A stretch of DNA of 58,264 nt from contig QIBC01000055.1 in the NCBI GenBank assembly GCA_003225215.1, forward strand, positions 1 to 58,264. Reading direction: 5' to 3'. This document shows, piece by piece, positions 1 to 8,042 of this stretch; within the stretch, counting starts at the first letter, position 1, and each line of letters begins with the position of its first letter. A program made the translations under genes and the position numbers. The notes below the pieces were generated by a model. That model searched no databases and had not been told where the DNA came from. It saw only the letters and a list, made by a program, of their open reading frames with translations. This DNA is from Acidobacteriota bacterium. GTDB lineage: Bacteria > Acidobacteriota > Terriglobia > Terriglobales > Acidobacteriaceae.

Positions 1-337
1 AAACTGCTGTGACCAGAGCCACAAACCGGTATCCGCGACGGGGTAGAGTTTCCACATAGCGCGGACTCTCCGCAGAGTCACCCAGGCCTTCGCGCAGGCG
101 ATTGATGGCTGCGTTGACACTGTTGTCTACGTCCACAAAAGTATCGCTCGGCCAAAGCTGTTGCCGAAGTTGCTCGCGGGTCACAACCTCACCAGCATGC
201 TCGAGAAGAACTACGAGCACCTGAAACGGCTGATCCTGGAGCTTGATGTGCATGCCCTGCTTGCGCAGCTCGCGGGCCTGCAAGTCCGCCTCGAAAGCGC
301 CAAAGCGCAAGACGCGCGCTGCTGCCGGTGAATGCAC
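1..337 (-). CDS. OmpR/CadC-type winged-helix regulator, N-terminal part
   Basis: Only the first 112 codons are inside the window; the gene runs off the left edge. The translation reads as a Trans_reg_C (OmpR/ToxR/CadC) winged-helix DNA-binding domain. It opens with RFGAFEADLQARELRKQG, followed by the recognition-helix region VVTREQLRQQLWPSDTFVD and the wing PRYVETLPRRGYRFVAL. I chose a GTG start at 337 because the frame is closed by a stop about 20 bases upstream and AAGGG lies 7 bases before it. In Acidobacteriota this domain often heads long proteins with TolB/WD40 or TPR sensor repeats and no receiver domain, but the rest of this protein is not visible. DNA binding is well supported; targets and signal are unknown. 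Confidence 0.85.
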   Translation of the reverse strand, partial: MHSPAAARVLRFGAFEADLQARELRKQGMHIKLQDQPFQVLVVLLEHAGEVVTREQLRQQLWPSDTFVDVDNSVNAAINRLREGLGDSAESPRYVETLPRRGYRFVALVTAV

Positions 338-588
338 GTTGAATCCCTTTTCTCTTTATGCGGGGGAGTTTATCGCAATTAAGGAATGAAAGCGCAAGTA
401 ATCCCTGACTGCAAGCATATGCGGCAAAAGGACTTGATGGGTAAGAAACGTTCAATCTGCGCACTATGGACAGGCGCGGCCCCTACACGCAAAGTCGCAA
501 CCAATACTCGCCATTAGCTCGGCGAGTTCCCGGAGACGACACGGCAACAACAATTGCCAGCCAAGTCGTGCCGGACATGGAGGACTTT

Positions 589-1962
589 ATGAAAATCAAT
601 TGCGAGATCAGAAAGCCGGCTTCCCAAACCTGGATATCGCGTGTCCTTTGGCTATTCGCGCTTTCTCTGATGCTGAATGCAGCCTCCTCCGCGCAGGATG
701 CGGTTACGGAGTGGAATCTAAACGCGGAAAAGGCGATCCTTGCCAGCCCAACGGTGATCGGAAGCGGGGCGGCCGCGGCACGCGTTTATGTGCTGATGCA
801 CGTCGCCATCTTCGATGCTGTCAATGGCATTGAGCGGCGGCACACGCCCTACCATGTGGACGCCACGGCGCCACGCGGAGCTTCGCGGCGCGCGGCGGCG
901 ATCGCAGCCGCTTACAACACTCTGTTAGCTCTTTTCCCTTCGCAACAATCCACGCTTGACGGGGAGTTGTCATCCTCGGCGGCTTCGTTGTCGGCTGATG
1001 AAGATCCTGGAGACAGCCAGTCGATTGATCGCGGGCTTGCCTGGGGGCAGCAGGTAGCCAATGACGTTCAAGCCTGGCGCAGCAACGACGGATTCAACAC
1101 AGTGCTGCCTCCGGTCACCGGTGGACTGGCGCCCGGACAATGGCGGCCCACCCCGCCCGCCTTCCAGTCCATGGCTACGCCGCAGGTAGCAACCATGATG
1201 CCCTACGTGATCGCGTCCCCGTCACAGTTCCGTCCGGCCGGGCCTCCGGCCTTGAACAGCGCACAATATGCGGCCGATTTTAACGAAACCAAGGCTCTGG
1301 GAAGCACCACCAGCTCAACTAGAACGGCGGAACAGACGCTCATCGCCAATTATTGGGCCGGAAACAGCGCCATCTCCTGGAATCGCGTGGCCTCATCGCT
1401 GGCCATTGCCCGTCACACCACACTCTCAGAAAACGCGCGGCTATTCGCGTTGATGAATCTTGCGATGGGGGATGCGAGCATCGCCGGATGGGACTCGAAA
1501 CTCCAGTTTATGTCATGGCGGCCGGTCACTGCCATTCGCCTCGCGGACAGCCTGAACCCGGACACGCTGGCAGATCCTAACTGGAAGCCTCTGTTGGTTA
1601 CCCCCCGGCATCCCGAATACGTTTCCGCGCACGCAATTTTCAGTTCGGCTTCAGCGGGCGTGCTGGCCGCCTACTTCGGTGACGACACAACTTTTTCCCT
1701 CGAATCCGTGAGCCTGCCGGGCGTTTTCAGAACTTACAACAGTTTCTCTTCTGCGCTCGACGAGATCACACTGGCTCGAATTTACGCTGGCTTTCACTTC
1801 CGCTCGGCCTGCGTAGATGGCAGGAGCATGGGAACAGCTATCGCACAGTATGTCTTCGAGAATGTGGCTCAACCGAACCACGGGGAACGTCGGGGACAGG
1901 TACGTCATGATCATCCGGAAGGCGACAGCCTGAGTGTCGAAAACGCCGGCCCCGAGAATTAA
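589..1962 (+). CDS. Vanadium haloperoxidase-like PAP2 superfamily protein, secreted
   Basis: 457 aa. The ATG at 589 is preferred over upstream in-frame starts because GGAGG ends 5 bases before it and it opens directly into a signal peptide (charged start, hydrophobic WLFALSLMLNAASSAQ). The C-terminal half carries the three phosphate/vanadate-binding blocks of the PAP2/vanadium-haloperoxidase fold: SWRPVTAIR near residue 308, HPEYVSAHA near 340 (the PSGH-type block, with Ala where Gly is usual), and ARIYAGFHFRS near 393. Family members are acid phosphatases or halide-oxidising peroxidases; sequence alone does not decide which. It is a single gene, and an 11-bp inverted repeat follows it. Export to the periplasm or outside is inferred from the signal peptide. 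Confidence 0.85.
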   Translation: MKINCEIRKPASQTWISRVLWLFALSLMLNAASSAQDAVTEWNLNAEKAILASPTVIGSGAAAARVYVLMHVAIFDAVNGIERRHTPYHVDATAPRGASRRAAAIAAAYNTLLALFPSQQSTLDGELSSSAASLSADEDPGDSQSIDRGLAWGQQVANDVQAWRSNDGFNTVLPPVTGGLAPGQWRPTPPAFQSMATPQVATMMPYVIASPSQFRPAGPPALNSAQYAADFNETKALGSTTSSTRTAEQTLIANYWAGNSAISWNRVASSLAIARHTTLSENARLFALMNLAMGDASIAGWDSKLQFMSWRPVTAIRLADSLNPDTLADPNWKPLLVTPRHPEYVSAHAIFSSASAGVLAAYFGDDTTFSLESVSLPGVFRTYNSFSSALDEITLARIYAGFHFRSACVDGRSMGTAIAQYVFENVAQPNHGERRGQVRHDHPEGDSLSVENAGPEN

Positions 1963-1974
1963 CGCGCGATTGGG

Positions 1975-2006
1975 GTAGTGGTGCAGTTTTCAAATTGCAC
2001 CACTAC
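1975..2006. repeat. 11-bp perfect inverted repeat between haloperoxidase and cupin genes
   Basis: GTAGTGGTGCA (1975-1985) and TGCACCACTAC (1996-2006) are perfect inverted arms around a 10-base AT-rich centre. The hairpin begins 12 bases after the haloperoxidase-like stop and lies 55 bases before the cupin start. No T-run follows, so it is not a classic Rho-independent terminator. An operator for the cupin gene or an mRNA 3'-end structure are both possible. Confidence 0.6.
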
Positions 2007-2061
2007 TGCAGCGCCGAGAAACCAGTCCGCAAAACAAAACAGTTTGGGACAGGAGAAGAAG

Positions 2062-2523
2062 ATGAAGAGGATCCTTACTGCAGCCGCTGCCGTAGCCACA
2101 ATCGTTGCGGCAGTCGCATGGGAAACAAGCTTGGCCGAAGGGAACAAGAAAGAGATTGTCGCGCTAACCGCGAACGAAGTACGGTGGTTTACGCCGCCGT
2201 ACTACAACGACGGCAGACAGCGAGCGCACCTGTTCGGCGACTCCAGCCAGGGCGGCACCTGGATCGATCGAGTGAAAATACCCGCCGGTGTGCGTGCCCT
2301 CGCGCATACGCACCCGCGAGACGAACTGGCCACGGTGATCGAAGGCACCTGGTATGTGGGAGAAGGAACAAAATTCGATTCGGCGAAGCTGAAGGGGTAT
2401 GCAGCGGGCAGTTTCGTGCTCATTCCGGCCGGCGTCCCTCATTTTATCGAAGCGAAGGAAGGCAGCGTCGTCGTTCAGCTAACTGGCATCGGTAAATGGC
2501 AAAGTGACTACCTGGAAAAATAA
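2062..2523 (+). CDS. Secreted single-domain cupin protein
   Basis: 153 aa. The ATG at 2062 has AGGAG 6 bases upstream and gives a signal peptide (KRILTAAAAVATIVAAVAW). Cupin motif 1 is visible as AHTHPRDELATVIEGTWYVG (the HxHx3E metal-ligand pattern) near residues 75-94. Motif 2 is GSFVLIPAGVPHFIEA near 115-130, with the expected Pro, Gly and His. The domain should form a small beta barrel binding one divalent metal. Substrate is unknown; small secreted cupins of this size are usually of unassigned function. The gene stands alone, downstream of an inverted repeat, and a short GC hairpin follows it. Confidence 0.85.
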   Translation: MKRILTAAAAVATIVAAVAWETSLAEGNKKEIVALTANEVRWFTPPYYNDGRQRAHLFGDSSQGGTWIDRVKIPAGVRALAHTHPRDELATVIEGTWYVGEGTKFDSAKLKGYAAGSFVLIPAGVPHFIEAKEGSVVVQLTGIGKWQSDYLEK

Positions 2524-2552
2524 ACCCTCAACCTGTCGCGACCGAATCGACG

Positions 2553-2578
2553 AGGGGCGGGTGGCACCCCTATTTTCT
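2553..2578 (+). terminator. Possible weak terminator after the cupin gene
   Basis: AGGGG (2553-2557) pairs with CCCCT (2567-2571) and is followed by ATTTTCT. The 5-bp stem is short and the T-run is interrupted, so this is a weak candidate about 30 bases after the cupin stop. From here to 2799 I see no gene. Confidence 0.3.
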
Positions 2579-2799
2579 GTCAGAGTTTTGAGTTTGTAAG
2601 TGATACCACGCTGTGGGTGGCCGGATGGCCCATCCCCGCCGGTGTTGTCTGAAACGCGGGAAACAAAACGCGGGGAACAGACGGGACGTTTTCCCGAATC
2701 CGGAAACTCAGGGGCAAGACGGAACGTTTCCCAACCAACTCGGACAAGAATGCGTTCCGCCTCTCCCGAGGTTTCGGACGGACATTTTCTGTGAGCGTC

Positions 2800-3369
2800 T
2801 TACTTTGGCGCTTGTCCGGGTGGGTTTTCACTAGTCGGCGGCACAATTCCCTTGATCCGCAGATAAGTGACCATGTTCCCGTAGTGCTCATCGCTGTGCG
2901 CCGTATTGAGCGAGAACATGGTGAGCTTCGCTACGTCGAAGTTCATGAATTTCACCATCCGGCTGCCTTTTGCGTCGGTCATACTGTCGAATGCCTTGTT
3001 GCAGTACGCAACCGCATCCTTAACTGCCGCAACAAGATCGGCCTTCGAGGTCTTCGTTTTTTCGATTCCCTTTGCTGGGTTGGGTTCGCCCGAGCTTAGC
3101 GCACAGAACATGTAGTTAGCGTCGGCCACGTGGCCAACGAGCTGGCCGAAACTTCGAACCTCCGGTGTCGGTTTGAAGGAGTAGTTTTCTTCCGGCATTT
3201 TCTGCGCCGCACCGATGACGGCGTTGCTCACAAACGAGTAGAGACCTTTCTCGCTCGCGGTAATCGGGTTCGCCGGCGGAGTGGATTGCGATTGAGACTT
3301 CTCCTGACCGAGTAGAACACCAGGAACCACCATCAATACAGCAAACGCAAAACCGAGTCTTTTGTTCAC
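2800..3369 (-). CDS. DinB-family (DUF664-like) four-helix protein, secreted
   Basis: 189 aa. The GTG at 3369 is preferred because GGAGGG lies 6 bases upstream and it starts a clean signal peptide (NKRLGFAFAVLMVVPGVLLGQ); an upstream in-frame ATG has no such support. The mature part is helical and carries the three-His pattern of the DinB/YfiT metal-binding fold: LVGHVADANYMFC near residue 76 and TAHSDEHYGNMVTYLR near 155. DinB proteins are often metal-dependent thiol-linked transferases or damage-inducible proteins of unknown role; an exported member is common in Acidobacteriota-like genomes. No partner gene is adjacent. Function beyond the fold is not known. Confidence 0.8.
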   Translation of the reverse strand: MNKRLGFAFAVLMVVPGVLLGQEKSQSQSTPPANPITASEKGLYSFVSNAVIGAAQKMPEENYSFKPTPEVRSFGQLVGHVADANYMFCALSSGEPNPAKGIEKTKTSKADLVAAVKDAVAYCNKAFDSMTDAKGSRMVKFMNFDVAKLTMFSLNTAHSDEHYGNMVTYLRIKGIVPPTSENPPGQAPK

Positions 3370-3685
3370 GAAATACCCTCCCGGGAAATCATGCCACATC
3401 TCGTGCACATAAGCACCAACGCGGATAGCCGGGTGCCCTGCCCTTGTTTCTGCTTTCCCTTAACGACCTAGAAGCAGGGTGCCCTATCTCTCTGCGCCGT
3501 TCGGAAGGGTGGGCTGCGATGATGCGTGAGACTCCGTAATTGAGTTCCGATTTGGCTAAAGCACGGGACGGTGGATGCTCCAAATTATGACGTACACTGC
3601 AGAGCATGGTCGGTTGTAGCTCAGTTCTCGCTTTGCCCGAAATGAGAATTCTCCTTTCACGACGGAGCCACGTGCTTGGCTTCTG

Positions 3686-3975
3686 GGTGGGAGCCCGCGC
3701 ATTCATGCGTGGGAGAGGCTTTCAAGCCTCGCAAACGCGCGCATTCTTCTTTTTCTCCGGCTTTAGCCGCGGGGTGTCAGATCGGGAAGTCCCCGGGGGC
3801 TAAAGCCCAAAACTTATTATGCGATCGCCTCTTTGCAACGCTGAAGCGTTGTTCCCTGCATGAATGCGGGGGCTCCCACCTGAAAATCTAGTGCGGAGGC
3901 TCCCAGTGAAAACTTAAATCCGGGGCTCCCCACCCTAAACATCAGCTCCCTCGCATGAATGCGGGGGCTCCCAGG
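3686..3975. repeat. REP-like palindromic repeats, cluster 1
   Basis: A unit CGCATGAATGCGGGGGCTCCCA occurs three times: inverted at 3686-3709 (one base different), direct at 3857-3880 and direct at 3952-3975. Between the first two lie smaller palindromes: GAGGCTT/AAGCCTC at 3715-3730, GGCTTTAGCC paired with GGCTAAAGCC (3759-3768 and 3798-3807), and CAACGCT/AGCGTTG at 3836-3851. The whole block is non-coding and looks like dispersed extragenic palindromes. Confidence 0.75.
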
Positions 3976-4110
3976 GACCAAAAGGGGACAGCTGAACCGA
4001 GCGATTTTAAGAAATTATGAAGTTCAGGCCATCCCCTTTTTATCCCCTCCCTTTTTGCTCGGAAGCGATGTTCATTGGGGTTCCCGGAATGGCATGGTTA
4101 CTTCATGGAG

Positions 4111-4260
4111 GGTGGAGCAGGCGGTTCCACGCCTGCGACTAAACAGTCGCTCCAGAAATCGGGCTTTAGCCCCTGAGGTACTTGCTGCGTTTGCACATGA
4201 CGTCAGCGGCTTAAGCCGGTCATTCCGGATTGTGGAGCAGGCCGAAACCGGCCTGCTCCA
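4111..4260. repeat. REP-like palindromic repeats, cluster 2
   Basis: Four hairpins occur in 150 bases: GCAGGCG/CGCCTGC (4118-4136), CGACT/AGTCG (4136-4149), GGGCTTTAGCCC (4161-4172), and a 12-bp stem TGGAGCAGGCCG (4233-4244) with CGGCCTGCTCCA (4249-4260) around AAAC. The GCAGGC and CTTTAGCC cores recur across both clusters, which points to one repeat family. The last hairpin lies just beyond the 3' end of the DUF5681 gene and could act as its 3' structure. Confidence 0.7.
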
Positions 4261-4288
4261 CCCGATCCTCCGTGCTTGCATGGTGAAA

Positions 4289-4669
4289 TCAGCTTTGCGC
4301 CGCCCCCGCGGGCGCGAAGCGGCGGAAAAGCGTTTTGAGGATTTTCTTATCGGCGCCCTCGAGTTCGGTGCTGGTTGCGCTGCCCTCGGCCTCTTGCATG
4401 GCCTGGCTCAAGACCGAGAGCACGCGAAAGGCGTGCATGTCGCCGTTGATCGCCTCCTCCACCAGCCGTTTAACCGCGGCTTCCATTTTGGTCATCGTCT
4501 TCGTGATTCCATCCTCGACCATCTCCACCGGCTCCCTGAGCGTGTTGTACAGGGCCGTCGCCAGATTCACGGTGCCCTTGGGGCGTCCGCTCGGGTTTCC
4601 CGATTGTCCTTTTTTGAACTGCGTGTGCTTCGGTGGCCTGCGGTATCCGACTCCACTCTTGTTTGCCAT
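4289..4669 (-). CDS. DUF5681 domain protein
   Basis: 126 aa. The N-terminus has the hallmark of DUF5681: VGYRRPPKHTQFKKGQSG followed directly by NPSGRPKG, near residues 6-32. The middle is helical (TKMEAAVKRLVEEAINGDMH). The C-terminus is a charged tail. Proteins of this family are found near phage, transposon and integron-like regions in many soil bacteria, but their job is unknown. Here it sits alone between a field of palindromic repeats and an 830-base gene-free stretch, which fits an accessory origin. The ATG at 4669 has AAGG 6 bases upstream and AGGAGG further out. No catalytic motif is visible. Confidence 0.75.
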   Translation of the reverse strand: MANKSGVGYRRPPKHTQFKKGQSGNPSGRPKGTVNLATALYNTLREPVEMVEDGITKTMTKMEAAVKRLVEEAINGDMHAFRVLSVLSQAMQEAEGSATSTELEGADKKILKTLFRRFAPAGAAQS

Positions 4670-5498
4670 TTGTTGCCTTCGCGCCTCCTGACTTTCGCCG
4701 TATCTTCACTATCTATTTTTCTTGCTATCACGGGCAGAAAGCAGAGTCAAACGCGGTCCGTGGTTCTAACCTGAGGAAATCTTGACGAGCAATCAATCAC
4801 TTGCCGGCGCACGACCGGCGGTATGCAACGCCGCGATCGCGTCAAATCACGACTCTGTGCGCGAGCCTGAGGGGGGCTAAGTGGATGAAAGGCAAGAACC
4901 ATGACATCGCAGAGTGAGTCGCGAAAGGAGACGAGCGCCGGAATCTACGATTCATGTTCTTAGATTTATTTTTTGGGCGAGGGCAAGTCCGTTCTGGACG
5001 CAAGTTCCATTATGGAACGAAAAATCCCTGCAAGATCCCTGATCTTTTTTGCGGTATCGCGGAGGAAGAGCACTAAATCGAGAAGAATGTTGAGGTTTGG
5101 CGGAAATCGACGGAGGTCCCTGTTAAGTCCCTGCCTCGGCGTGAAATTCGCGGATTTTGGGCGAAATTCGACAACATGAGACGGTCGCAGCAAAAAGTCC
5201 CTGCAATAATCCTTGTTAGGATTTGTGAATCGATTACAAGGTCCCGCTCATTCTATTTGGCAGCCCGCGCTCAGGCTTTGTATGTAATGGACAAGCGCGA
5301 CGATCAATCTGTCGAGGCATTAACGTTTTCCCTTAGTAAGCCTCAGCCAAGACAAACGGCACGAGGCCGCAGCTAAAGGCAACAACAACATCAACTGCGA
5401 CCCCGACCACACCACCTGCTCCGTGGTAGCTCCAATTCGGGCATGGTCCATCTTGGCCATTTCACCCTTCGCGAAGCCGCCAGCTGCTCAGAGCATCC
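4670..5498. other. Gene-free stretch with TCCCTG-rich repeats
   Basis: No convincing gene. Between about 5025 and 5205 the motif TCCCTG recurs at least five times (for example TCCCTGCAAGATCCCTG at 5025-5041). A similar TTCCCTGCAAATTCCCT stretch occurs at 53028-53055. Short open frames exist, but their codons are just the repeat read on the other strand. Confidence 0.5.
5227..5276. repeat. Imperfect 50-base repeat, copy 1
   Basis: Begins GAATCGATTACAAG and ends CGCGCTCAGGC, both shared exactly with the copy at 9942-9991; the middle is diverged. On the minus strand both read CTTGTAATCGATTC, resembling a tRNA-Thr anticodon arm. It may be a remnant of a tRNA-derived or integration-related element. 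Confidence 0.45.
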
Positions 5499-6434
5499 CT
5501 AGCTACCGGCGATGCCCTTGTTGACCAGGACTTTAACCTCCACCCGACGGTTCTCGGCCCGGCCGGCCTTAGTCTCGTTCGGGGCTGCTGACCCGTATTC
5601 GCCCATTGCACCCGGAGCCACGATATGCCGCACGGGCACGTTACCCTGCTGCATCAGAAAAGTGACCACTGCTTTAGCGCGGTCTTCGCTCAGTTTCGTG
5701 TTCATCTCAGCGGTGCCGGTCGCATCGGCATACCCCATTACCTCGACGATGTAGCCAGTGAGGCCAGTGGCGGTTTGCGCCAGATTCTTGAGTGCCTCCT
5801 GGTCCTGCGGCGAGATCCTGGAGCTACTGACTTTGAATTTCACGGTTGTTTCGCCCTTCACGTCGTATTCGCTTAAGGCGGTAAAGCGATTCGTGTTCTC
5901 CTTGATGTCCTTGATGTTACTTTCAATTTGCTGTTTGTTGGCCGAGATATTCTGTTGGTTGGTGTCGATGCTCTCCTTCTGCGCCGCGAGCTGTACCTTG
6001 TTGGCGGAGATATTCTGCCGGTTGGCAGCGATATGCTGCACGTTGGTAGCGACTTGCTCTGCGGTGGGGGTCAACCCGGATTGGATCATCTCTGATGTTT
6101 CCAGGTCGTCACCATCGACGGTGATGGTTTTCGCTACAACCCGACCCTGGTCGTCCGACGTTCCGTCGACGTCCACCTTGAGTCCGGGTATAAGCACGAC
6201 ATTGGACATGTGCTGCTTGTCCAGGCCAAAGAGTCCCTTGTCGTCTTTGGTTTTCGTGTAATCGGTGAGGACTACGGTTACGTTTCCGTCCGCAGACTTC
6301 ACCAGCAACGTTTCTCCGGTGCGCGAAGTGATCATTCCTTTTACTCTGGCTTTGTCGCCATCCGCGCCAAAAGCAGATATTGACGCCACAACGAGCACTG
6401 CCATCAGACTCACCACAATCGTTTTTCGCTGCAT
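5499..6434 (-). CDS. OmpA-family protein with Asn-rich heptad repeats
   Basis: 311 aa. It starts at the ATG at 6434 (signal peptide QRKTIVVSLMAVLVVASISAFG). Residues about 30-120 form a small beta domain (VKGMITSRTGETLLVKSADG). Residues about 135-190 are a coiled-coil of seven-residue units with Asn at fixed spacing: NRQNISANKVQLAAQ, then TNQQNISANKQQIESN. The C-terminal third is an OmpA/MotB peptidoglycan-binding domain (IVEVMGYADATG near 235; AGRAENRRVEVKVLV near the end). The likely role is to tie the outer membrane or periplasmic structures to the cell wall, with the coiled coil as a spacer. A paralogue lies at 27848-28753. Two abutting palindromic regulator-like sites lie about 190 bases upstream. 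Confidence 0.85.
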   Translation of the reverse strand: MQRKTIVVSLMAVLVVASISAFGADGDKARVKGMITSRTGETLLVKSADGNVTVVLTDYTKTKDDKGLFGLDKQHMSNVVLIPGLKVDVDGTSDDQGRVVAKTITVDGDDLETSEMIQSGLTPTAEQVATNVQHIAANRQNISANKVQLAAQKESIDTNQQNISANKQQIESNIKDIKENTNRFTALSEYDVKGETTVKFKVSSSRISPQDQEALKNLAQTATGLTGYIVEVMGYADATGTAEMNTKLSEDRAKAVVTFLMQQGNVPVRHIVAPGAMGEYGSAAPNETKAGRAENRRVEVKVLVNKGIAGS

Positions 6435-6619
6435 AATTCTCTCTCTCTCTTCATTTTTAATCTTGGATTCAGACGGCAATCTCCGTCTGTAGTTCTCCCT
6501 GGTAATTGGTGTTACTGCGCTCATCGTGTAGTGCCAACGGCGAAAAGGTAATGGAAGCGGGGAACTGCACTTGAGTCGCGCGTCACCTGTGAGTCTATTC
6601 ATCGATTTTGGCGACGATA

Positions 6620-6651
6620 CTGTCAAAAGTGCCGGACAGTAAAAGTGCCAG
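6620..6651. promoter_or_regulatory. Two abutting CTGTCA-N4-TGCCAG-type sites
   Basis: CTGTCA-AAAG-TGCCGG (6620-6635) is followed at once by ACAGTA-AAAG-TGCCAG (6636-6651). Both are 16 bases with the same AAAG spacer. They belong to the palindrome family seen upstream of many genes here, and lie between the OmpA gene (start 6434) and the divergent broken gene at 6860. Confidence 0.5.
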
Positions 6652-6859
6652 TACTTTGGCCGGAGTTGTTGAAGCTGAGAAATCCAATGCTTTGTTTTTG
6701 CTGACCAACCATGGGCTGGAGCACCGACAGGAACTTCCCAAAACAAGAGCTATACGCTGTTACAAGTTACAGTTCTCGCCAAGCTATCCAAGCACTTATG
6801 GTGAGCCCTGAGTGCCATAAAGCTCGCGGTCGACATTTGGCGAAGAGGCAACCAAGTAA

Positions 6860-7771
6860 ATGAGAATCCGACTAAGAATAGTCGGAACAATTGCTGCGGT
6901 GGTTTGTTCTTCGTTGGGGGGCAGTCCTTGCTGGGCGCAAAAACAAGCGGCTGCCGGCGAAACGGCAGACTTGCAGAAGGCAACTCAAAACCCAGTAGCT
7001 AGTCTCATCAGCGTTCCGATTCAGAACAATAGCAACTTCGGTATTGGTCCGTTTGATCGCACACAGAATGTACTGAATATCCAGCCGGTTATTCCAATGG
7101 AGGCGACTCAGGGCTGGAACCTGATAATCCGTTGGATCGCCCCTATCATCTGACAACCTGTCCCGGGTACGACGAACTTGGAAGGGTTTGGCATCGAGGC
7201 AAGCACGCCTGCGTACTTTGCAGCTCAAAACGTGCAGAGCAACGTAGGCGTGTTCGGCTTTGGGGACATGACTCCAACTTTCTTCTTCTCGCCCTCCAAG
7301 CCACACAAGGTGATCTGGGGCGCAGGTCCGGTATTCGTTTTGCCCACAGCGACCAGTAAGGTGTTGGGGCAAGGAAAGCTCAGTATGGGACCTTCGGTTG
7401 TTGCTCTGGTGCAACCGGGTACTTGGACCATCGGAGCGCTGGTGAATAACGCGTGGTCAGTGGCTGGTCCTTCAGATCGCGCCTCAGTCAATCAGATGAC
7501 CCTCCAGTACTTCATCAACCGTAACCTGAAAAAGGGTTGGTACCTCTCGTGGGCACCGATCGTCACGGCGAACTGGGAGGCTGCCGGTGGCAATGTATGG
7601 ACCGTGCCTGTTGGGGGTGGCGTGGGTCGAGTATTCCGGCTCGGGTTCCAGCCCGTTAATGTCGCGGCCCAGTTGTATGGAAATGCTGTCCACCCGGTGG
7701 GCGGTTCTTCATGGAGCCTGAGGATGCAGATTGCATTTCTTTTTCCTAAATCAACCGCAAAGAAAAGTTAA
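6860..7771 (+). pseudogene. Outer-membrane beta-barrel gene with in-frame premature TGA
   Basis: One reading frame runs 304 codons from the ATG at 6860 to the TAA at 7771, interrupted only by TGA at 7151-7153. The first part (97 aa) has a signal peptide (VGTIAAVVCSSLGGSPCWA) and ends RWIAPII. The text resumes at once with QPVPGTTNLEGFG and continues as a barrel-like sequence ending in QIAFLFPKS. The two halves fit a single transporter-like or neuromedin-U-annotated outer membrane protein, with the TGA probably replacing a Trp or Tyr codon. TGA is an ordinary stop elsewhere in the window and no selenocysteine context is evident. A recent nonsense mutation or a sequencing error are the likely causes. 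Confidence 0.75.
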
Positions 7772-7861
7772 TCACTCACTTGGTTTTCCCGTTAAAGGAG
7801 TGTTACTACATGGTGATACAACAACCTGAATAGATAACAACTCGGACGCGGCGCCACCTCA

Positions 7862-7961
7862 GAGGAGACTTACCAAATTGGAATTGAGGCGTATGTCTAC
7901 CCTGACCCTCTGGAGAATGGAGATGACTCGATGCCAAATGACAAACATCCAAGCGGGCAAG
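7862..7961 (+). pseudogene. DUF1254 N-terminal fragment, frameshifted
   Basis: Translating from 7862 gives EETYQIGIEAYVYPDPL. Switching frame at 7917 gives MEMTRCQMTNIQAGK. Joined, these match the opening of DUF1254 proteins, where a Tyr-rich EAYVY..PL block leads into an M-T-R-x-Q-M-T-N segment. The match ends there and the rest of the gene (normally over 300 codons) is missing. It lies just downstream of the gene broken at 7151. Confidence 0.6.
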
Positions 7962-8042
7962 ATATGTCCGCTGTTGACATCGCCTTTGATGGAGCTCGTT
8001 TGGCTACAGGCAGCCCTGCGTTTGACGAGCAATCGGAACTCC

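Noticed and set aside
3686-4260. A CRISPR array
   Set aside because: The repeats are few, inverted and unevenly spaced, with no uniform spacers and no cas genes.
7151-7153. The in-frame TGA as a selenocysteine codon
   Set aside because: No SECIS-like hairpin noted, no selenoprotein family match, and TGA is used as a normal stop elsewhere in the window.
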